NCBI RefSeq assembly: GCF_001277215.2
Contig: NZ_CP013940.1
Span: 2,046,001 to 2,110,000 of the forward strand
From: Cronobacter malonaticus LMG 23826
GTDB taxonomy: Bacteria; Pseudomonadota; Gammaproteobacteria; Enterobacterales; Enterobacteriaceae
Reading direction: 5' to 3'
DNA: 64,000 nt
The translations under genes were made by a program, and so were the position numbers. Below are positions 59,100 to 64,000 of the stretch, piece by piece (the stretch's first letter is position 1; every line of letters begins with the position of its first letter). A model generated the notes under the pieces. The model was not told the DNA's origin and did no database searches. It saw only the letters and a program-made list of their open reading frames with translations.

Positions 59100-59545
59100 A
59101 TTCGTCATTAAGCCTGCTGTTTCTGGCCGTCGCCGGTGTTGGCCTGGTGGTACAGAATATGCTGATGGTGCGCATCACGCAGTCGGCTTCCACCATTCTT
59201 ATTGCGATGCTGCTCAATTCGCTGGTGGGGATTGTGCTGTTCTGCGCCATTCTGCTGCTGCGTAACGGCACGGCGGGCTTCAGCGAGCTTATCGCTACCG
59301 TGCGCTGGTGGACGCTGCTGCCTGGGCTGCTCGGGTCTTTTTTTGTCTTCGCGAGCATTAACGGCTATCAGTATCTTGGCGCGGCCACGACCATAGCCGT
59401 GCTGGTCGCAAGCCAGCTGATTGGCGGGTTGCTGTTTGATATCGCGCGCACCAGCGGCCTGACGCTGCGTATGCTGGCCGGGCCGGTGGCGGGCGCGGTG
59501 CTGCTGGTAATTGGCGCCTGGCTCGTCGCCAGGCGCACGTTCTGA
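59096..59545 (+). CDS. ydcZ: YdcZ, DMT/DUF606-type membrane protein
   Basis: A 149-residue inner-membrane protein with five hydrophobic segments of the DUF606/small DMT family (N-M-L-M-V-R, L-P-G-L-L-G-S-F-F-V-F-A-S-I). It is ATGA-coupled to mnaT as in E. coli, where ydcZ follows the acetyltransferase gene. Transport role unproven. It is convergent with the 3-hydroxyisobutyrate dehydrogenase-like gene 3 bases away. Confidence 0.9.
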   Translation: MNSSLSLLFLAVAGVGLVVQNMLMVRITQSASTILIAMLLNSLVGIVLFCAILLLRNGTAGFSELIATVRWWTLLPGLLGSFFVFASINGYQYLGAATTIAVLVASQLIGGLLFDIARTSGLTLRMLAGPVAGAVLLVIGAWLVARRTF

Positions 59546-59548
59546 AGG

Positions 59549-60433
59549 TTACGCTTTCGGTTTCTGCCCGCTGCGGCGCGCGCTGACGGTCGCCAGCGCC
59601 GCCCAGTCAAGCTGCTCATCGCCGTGGGCCAGCGCGTCAAGATAGTTATCGCGCAGCACGCCTGCGATCCCCATCGGTACGTTTTTGCTCTCGGCCGCCT
59701 GCTGCGCGAGACGCACATCCTTTAGCCCCAGCTTCATGGTGAAACCGGCAGGTGAATAGCGGTCTTCGGCAATCATCGCGCCATAGTTTTTATACGCGGG
59801 CGCGGCAAACAGCGTGCTGGTCAGCATACCGAGAAAATCACCTTTGCAAACGTCATAGGCCTCGACCAGCGCCGACGCCTCGCCCATGGTCTCAATGGCG
59901 CTCGCCAGCATAAAGTTCGCCGCCAGTTTCACCGCCGCGGCCTGCGCCGGGCTGTCGCCGAAAGTCCAGGTTTTCTGGCCCAGCACATCGAAAACCGGCT
60001 GCGCTTTCGTAAGCCACTGCGGCTCGCCCGCCGCGAGAATATTCAGATTGCCGGCAGCGGCGACATCCACGCGCCCGAGCACCGGGGCGGCGAGATAGCC
60101 GATGTTCCGCTGACGCGTCAGTGCGTCCATCGCCTCAGTAAACGCCACGGAAACCGTCGCCATGTTGATCCACAGCGCCCCCGGCGCGAGCGACGCCAGC
60201 GCGCCCTGCTCCACCACCACGCTTTCGGTGACCGCGTCGTCGGCAAGAATAGTGATTAAGACATCAGCGCCATGAATCTCTTTCGGGCTTGCCGCCACCT
60301 GCGCGCCGGACGCGCGCAGCGCCTCTGCAGACGCAGGCGAGCGGTTCCAGACCGTGACCGTAAAGCCCGCTTTAACCAGATTTTCCGCCATCGGCTGGCC
60401 CATGCCGCCAAGACCGAGAAAAGCAATATGCAT
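59549..60433 (-). CDS. beta-hydroxyacid dehydrogenase family oxidoreductase
   Basis: A 294-residue NAD(P)-binding protein of the 3-hydroxyisobutyrate dehydrogenase/6-phosphogluconate dehydrogenase-like family. The N-terminal motif is L-G-L-G-G-M-G-Q-P-M-A, A-P-V-L-G-R matches the substrate loop and K-L-A-A-N-F-M-L-A carries the catalytic Lys. N-R-S at the second strand end favours NADPH. Substrate unknown. It follows ydcY... in reverse: ydcY begins upstream of its reading direction by 16 bases after, so the two are one minus-strand unit with ydcY first. Confidence 0.9.
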   Translation of the reverse strand: MHIAFLGLGGMGQPMAENLVKAGFTVTVWNRSPASAEALRASGAQVAASPKEIHGADVLITILADDAVTESVVVEQGALASLAPGALWINMATVSVAFTEAMDALTRQRNIGYLAAPVLGRVDVAAAGNLNILAAGEPQWLTKAQPVFDVLGQKTWTFGDSPAQAAAVKLAANFMLASAIETMGEASALVEAYDVCKGDFLGMLTSTLFAAPAYKNYGAMIAEDRYSPAGFTMKLGLKDVRLAQQAAESKNVPMGIAGVLRDNYLDALAHGDEQLDWAALATVSARRSGQKPKA

Positions 60434-60449
60434 GAGTATTCCTTATAAA

Positions 60450-60695
60450 TTATAAAATCGTGCCGCCGCGGGTCAGTTCTGCGAGACGTTCCGCCGCCTC
60501 GCGCTCGCGGTCTTCTTTATGCTGACGCCCGTGATGGGCAATCGCGCTGCGCAACTGCTGTTGTAGATCGTAACGCTCTTCACGGCTCAGTTGCGCGTCA
60601 TCGCTGAGTGCAATCAGCAGTTCATTCATCGGCGCTATCACGTGTTGTTCAATCACCGCGTCAACGCGGCGCTGCATGTCATCACGATGTGACAT
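60450..60695 (-). CDS. ydcY: YdcY, DUF2526 family protein
   Basis: An 81-residue helical protein. M-N-E-L-L-I-A-L-S-D-D-A-x-L-S-R-E and A-I-A-H-H-G, K-E-D, L-T-R-G-G-T-I-L match E. coli YdcY. Function unknown. GGAGG lies seven bases before the ATG. In E. coli ydcY neighbours ydcZ; here an oxidoreductase gene lies between them. Confidence 0.93.
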   Translation of the reverse strand: MSHRDDMQRRVDAVIEQHVIAPMNELLIALSDDAQLSREERYDLQQQLRSAIAHHGRQHKEDREREAAERLAELTRGGTIL

Positions 60696-60742
60696 AAAAC
60701 CTCCTTAAACGCGTCGCCGCGGCAGGTGCCGCGGCGCAGTGC

Positions 60743-62338
60743 TTAGTTGATTTTCGCTTTCGAGAAGTCGCTGCCCATCAGGCTTACGCTATACCCCGTC
60801 ACGTTGCTGCGGGTAGCGTAGAAGGTGCGCCCGTTGGCGAGCGGCACCCACGGCGCCTGCTGGTAGAAAATCTCCTGCGCCTGTACATACAGTTTAGCGC
60901 GTTCCTCCGGCGCGCTGACGCGCTTCGCCTGATCGATAAGCGCGGTGTATTTCTTATCGCACCAGCGCGCGGCGTTAGAGCCGCTCTGGATGCTGTCGCA
61001 GCTCAGCAGCACATCGGCAAAGTTATCCGGGTCGCCGTTGTCCGACATCCAGCCATACAGCGCGGTGTCGTGCTCGCCTTTACGAATGCCGGAGAGGTAT
61101 TCACCCCACTCATAGCTGACGATTTTCGCCTTCACGCCCACTTTCGCCCAGTCGCTCTGGATCATCTCGGCGATGCGGCGCGAGTTCGGGTTATACGGAC
61201 GCTGAACCGGCATCGACCACAGCGTGGCTTCAAAGCCCTTCTCAAGTCCCGCCTGCTTCAGCAGCGCTTTCGCTTTTTCTGGATCGTAATCGTAGGTTTT
61301 CAGGTCTTTATCGTAACCGAGCATATTCGGCGGAATGGGTGATTTCGCCACCGTGCCGCTGCCCATAAAGACCGCGTTGATGATCGATTTTTTATCAACA
61401 GCGTAGTTCAGCGCCTGGCGCACCAGCACGTTATCAAACGGCTTTTTCTCAGTGTTGAACGCGAGATAACCGACGTTCAGCGCCTCAACGCCGTGCAGCG
61501 TCAGGTTTTTATCGGCTTTAATGGCGTCAAACTGCACCGGGCTGGGTGCCGGAATAATCTGGCACTCGTTCGTTTTGAGCTTAGCGAGGCGCGTCTCGAC
61601 GTTTGGAGTAATCGAGAAGATCAGGTGTTTGGTCGGCACTTCGCCATCCCAGTAGTTCGGGTTGGCGATGTAGCGGATAAGCGAATCGACTTTGTACTGT
61701 TGCAGCGCGTACGGACCGGTGCCGATGGGCCAGTTATCGACGTTTTCCGGCGTGCCTTTTTTCATCATCGCATCAGCGTATTCCGCTGAAAGAATAGACG
61801 CGAAATCCATTCCCCAGTCGGCCAGGAACGCGGCGTTCGGCTCGCTCAGGGTGAACTGGACGTGGTAATCGTCGAGCTTTTTCACATCCGTGATGAGCTT
61901 ATCGAGACCCACATCCTGGAAATATTCGTAGTTGCCCTGCGACACCTTATGGTACGGGTGATTCGGGTCTTTCTGGCGCATCACCGAGAAGATAACGTCG
62001 TCGGCGTTAAAATCGCGCGTCGGTTTGAAAAATTTATTGCTGTTGAACTTTACGCCCTGACGCAGCGTGAACGTCCAGGTTTTACCGTCCGGGCTGACCT
62101 TCCACTCGGTCGCCAGCGACGGCACCGGCGTATTGGTTTTCGGATCGAAATTCACCAGGCGGTTATAGAGCACCTGGGAACTTGCCACAAAGCTCGGCCC
62201 GGAACTCGCGATCTGCGGGTTGAAAGACTCGGGCGACGCCTCGGAGCAGTAAATCAGGGTATCGCTGTTCGCCGCGATCGCGCTTGCCGGTAACAGGGCG
62301 CTTAACAGCAGCCCGATCAATGTTTTTCCTGTCTTCAT
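60743..62338 (-). CDS. DppA-like peptide ABC binding protein
   Basis: A 531-residue periplasmic SBP5 protein with a signal peptide ending A-S-A-I-A-A. L-I-Y-C-S-E-A-S-P-E-S-F-N-P-Q, N-A-D-D-V-I-F-S, P-I-G-T-G-P and M-P-V-Q-R-P-Y-N-P-N-S match the DppA dipeptide-binding group throughout, though it is a diverged paralogue, not DppA itself. No permease or ATPase gene lies beside it, so it may use the Dpp or another permease, including the transporter at 51-56.8 kb whose own binding protein is broken. Ligand unknown. Confidence 0.92.
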   Translation of the reverse strand: MKTGKTLIGLLLSALLPASAIAANSDTLIYCSEASPESFNPQIASSGPSFVASSQVLYNRLVNFDPKTNTPVPSLATEWKVSPDGKTWTFTLRQGVKFNSNKFFKPTRDFNADDVIFSVMRQKDPNHPYHKVSQGNYEYFQDVGLDKLITDVKKLDDYHVQFTLSEPNAAFLADWGMDFASILSAEYADAMMKKGTPENVDNWPIGTGPYALQQYKVDSLIRYIANPNYWDGEVPTKHLIFSITPNVETRLAKLKTNECQIIPAPSPVQFDAIKADKNLTLHGVEALNVGYLAFNTEKKPFDNVLVRQALNYAVDKKSIINAVFMGSGTVAKSPIPPNMLGYDKDLKTYDYDPEKAKALLKQAGLEKGFEATLWSMPVQRPYNPNSRRIAEMIQSDWAKVGVKAKIVSYEWGEYLSGIRKGEHDTALYGWMSDNGDPDNFADVLLSCDSIQSGSNAARWCDKKYTALIDQAKRVSAPEERAKLYVQAQEIFYQQAPWVPLANGRTFYATRSNVTGYSVSLMGSDFSKAKIN

Positions 62339-62651
62339 CTTGCGCCTTTTATTTTACTTTTCAGGAGGAAAGCCATCTCATCACAGCCTGCACTGAGTGG
62401 CAAATAACAAAAAACTGTAGCTTTATGCCTTTCCGGCATTTTTCGCCTGAATATCAGCCAATTTCAGATAAAAATGATTTACGCTCCGGTTAAGTCGCGT
62501 CATCACAGCGAATTTTTGCTTAAGTCAAGAAAATTCCTAAGATTCAATGACCCGAGAATTTACGCTTTTTCGCGTTTCTTTCACCCTTTGCTTGACCCGT
62601 CTATCGTTCAAAGTAGAGCCGTGAAAAAGTTTTTCCAGCAGAGAGAATGAC
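62339..62651. other. intergenic region between the binding protein and srfA-like genes
   Basis: This 313-bp AT-rich stretch contains the divergent promoters of the two genes. A TTGACC near 62592 followed after 16 bases by TAGAGC is a possible sigma-70 promoter for the srfA-like gene. I see no gene, RNA or strong palindrome in it. Confidence 0.4.
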
Positions 62652-64000
62652 GTGGCAAAAATTCTATTGCGCAGTGGCGACCTTGACGACTTCAAGTCGG
62701 TAGGCGAAAACGGTCAGGCGGTTTTCGAGTCGGCACTGCAAATCCGTGAAACGCTTCGCCTGCGCAAACAGCCGCTGGTGGAGTCGCTTGCTATCCCCCA
62801 GCTTAACGAAGAGGGCGACCGCGTGGACTGGTATTCGCCGGTCAGCGGTAAGGTAATGGGCTGGGCATCCGCCAGCAGCGAAGAGCGCGAGCGCGCCCTG
62901 CGCTTTCTGGAAAGCGCGCTCTCCAGCGCCCGTGCGCTGAGCAAACGCTGCCTGGAATCGGAAAAGACCGCCCAGCAGCTTTTTGGCGCGCTGCTCGCCA
63001 AAGCCGTGCAGTTCCCCGGCGCGAATTTCCTTTATCTGGTGGACGGCAAGCCGGTCATTACCTTCTGGGGCTTCGTGAATTTAAACCAGGGCGCGCGCGA
63101 TGACGTGCTGGAATGTCTGCGCGAAGCCGAGCCCATCGAGCCGGAAATCATCATGACCCCGCAGGAAGAGCCGGGGCCGGAACCCGCGCCGGTGATGATG
63201 ACCGAGCCGGACGCACCGCTGCTGGCCACACCGCCTGTTGCGCATGCGCCTGTAGCGCCCGTCCCTGCCGCGCCTGTACATGCGTCTGCCGCCGCGCTGG
63301 CGGCCTATGCCGCCGAAGCTGAAGCCACAACATCGCCGGACGACGCCGAACCAGCCCCGGTAAACGCGCCAACGTCTGCCCGCCGCTCGCGCGTGCCGCT
63401 CTGGACATGGCCGCTCGCCGCGGCCGTCGTCATCGGCGCCGTAGCCGCCCCTGTCACCTGGTATATGTTGCAGCAGAAAGAAACCGCCGCGCCGACCGTT
63501 TCGGTCGCGCAGATCAAAGCGCAGGAAATTGCGCCCGCGCCGGTGAAATCGGTCGATGCGCCTGCTGCTCCGGCAGCGCCTGTCGTCCCGGTGGCACCGA
63601 CAACCTCCCTGCCGCTGGCCGAAGCGAAGGTGACTCCGCCTGCGCCGGTCGTCGAAGAGAAGCCTGTCGTCGCGCCCGCGCCGGTCGATAAAAACGCGCT
63701 GGTCATGGACGCTAACCAGGTAAAAGCCGGGACCACCCGCTTCCTGAACGGCACCTGGCGGCTCAGCATCGGCAGCCCGGACCCGATCACCGGTAAAGCC
63801 ACCTCGATGCGCATTGAGATGAAAAACAACAAAGGCATCGCCCGCGTGACGCTTGGCGATAATGTGGTCTGTAAAGCCGAGCTGTTCTCGGGTCTGCACC
63901 AGACCGGCGAGCTGATGATCAAGACGCGCGGCAAAGCCCGCTGCAGCGACGGCTCCCGCTACCCGATGCCGGAAGTGGCCTGTAAAGCCGGCCCGAACGA
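62652..64000 (+). CDS. srfA: SrfA family protein, 3' end outside window
   Basis: At least 449 codons, starting at GTG after AGAGAG, which yields V-A-K-I-L-L-R-S-G-D-L-D-D-F. R-Q-I-R-E-T-like and I-P-Q-L-N-E-E-G-D-R-V-D-W-Y-S-P resemble SrfA proteins of the srfABC operon. A Pro/Ala-rich linker (about 165-255) precedes one membrane helix (about 256-275: W-P-L-A-A-A-V-V-I-G-A-V-A-A-P), then another Pro/Ala-rich linker and a periplasmic domain with several Cys. The operon is named after the SsrB-regulated Salmonella genes; its role, possibly toxin-like or flagellum-linked, is unsettled. srfB and srfC would follow beyond the edge. Confidence 0.8.
   Translation, partial: MAKILLRSGDLDDFKSVGENGQAVFESALQIRETLRLRKQPLVESLAIPQLNEEGDRVDWYSPVSGKVMGWASASSEERERALRFLESALSSARALSKRCLESEKTAQQLFGALLAKAVQFPGANFLYLVDGKPVITFWGFVNLNQGARDDVLECLREAEPIEPEIIMTPQEEPGPEPAPVMMTEPDAPLLATPPVAHAPVAPVPAAPVHASAAALAAYAAEAEATTSPDDAEPAPVNAPTSARRSRVPLWTWPLAAAVVIGAVAAPVTWYMLQQKETAAPTVSVAQIKAQEIAPAPVKSVDAPAAPAAPVVPVAPTTSLPLAEAKVTPPAPVVEEKPVVAPAPVDKNALVMDANQVKAGTTRFLNGTWRLSIGSPDPITGKATSMRIEMKNNKGIARVTLGDNVVCKAELFSGLHQTGELMIKTRGKARCSDGSRYPMPEVACKAGPN

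Noticed and set aside
1..64000. CRISPR array, prophage, IS element, tRNA or rRNA
   Set aside because: No regularly spaced repeats, transposase, integrase or phage structural genes and no tRNA-like cloverleaf or rRNA sequence noticed on reading; a dedicated scan was not possible.

Overview
The window is GC-rich enterobacterial chromosome. Gene content and order match E. coli neighbourhoods around ansP-yncE-yncD, curA and mnaT-ydcZ-ydcY. Together with a resident class C beta-lactamase lacking an adjacent ampR, a UV damage endonuclease, katN/yciE and a srfA-type gene, this suggests Cronobacter or a close relative. This assignment rests on recognition of protein sequences, not on a search. No rRNA, tRNA, CRISPR array, complete IS or prophage was seen.

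Layout. 1-8.7 kb: alpha/beta hydrolase and divergent MerR regulator, NlpC-type lipoprotein, PQQ-dependent dehydrogenase with a DUF2231 membrane partner, EAL-HDOD protein, MFS transporter, uvsE. Two related clusters of dispersed intergenic repeats lie in opposite orientation at about 1.1 and 8.6 kb. 8.7-17.8 kb: orphan type VI secretion effector island read right to left: vgrG, a TPR-like protein, a 55-residue membrane microprotein, a PAAR/Rhs polymorphic toxin with a GIY-YIG nuclease tip, and an AT-rich candidate immunity gene. 18-28.4 kb: oxidoreductases and regulators, including an RclR-like reactive-chlorine-type regulator divergent from an AhpD-like gene. 28.4-34.6 kb: stress genes yciE-katN, pptA, nfsB-like, ampC, ansP. 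34.7-43.3 kb: DUF1176 protein, a taurine/sulfonate-type ABC operon with a TauD-type dioxygenase, Fur-boxed yncE/yncD(pqqU), higBA toxin-antitoxin. 43.6-48.7 kb: GH13 enzyme, SDR, chemoreceptor with a FliA-type promoter. 48.8-56.8 kb: GntR regulator and a peptide-type ABC transporter with an M20-like hydrolase and an ornithine-cyclodeaminase-like enzyme. 56.9-64 kb: curA, a cupin regulator, mnaT-ydcZ, ydcY, a DppA-like binding protein and the start of srfA.

The genes work as small modules: interbacterial competition (vgrG-Rhs), PQQ use (PqqU receptor plus a PQQ-type dehydrogenase), stress and redox defence (katN, RclR-like/AhpD-like, nitroreductase, SDRs), drug resistance (ampC, nhoA, mnaT), and scavenging of sulfonates and peptides. 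Two genes carry reading-frame breaks: the 5' end of katN and the peptide-binding protein of the 49.6-56.8 kb transporter. The M20-like enzyme of that cluster has lost two usual metal ligands. The most interesting system is the effector island: its toxin/immunity end is compositionally foreign, and the TPR-like and microprotein genes between vgrG and rhs have no function I recognise.
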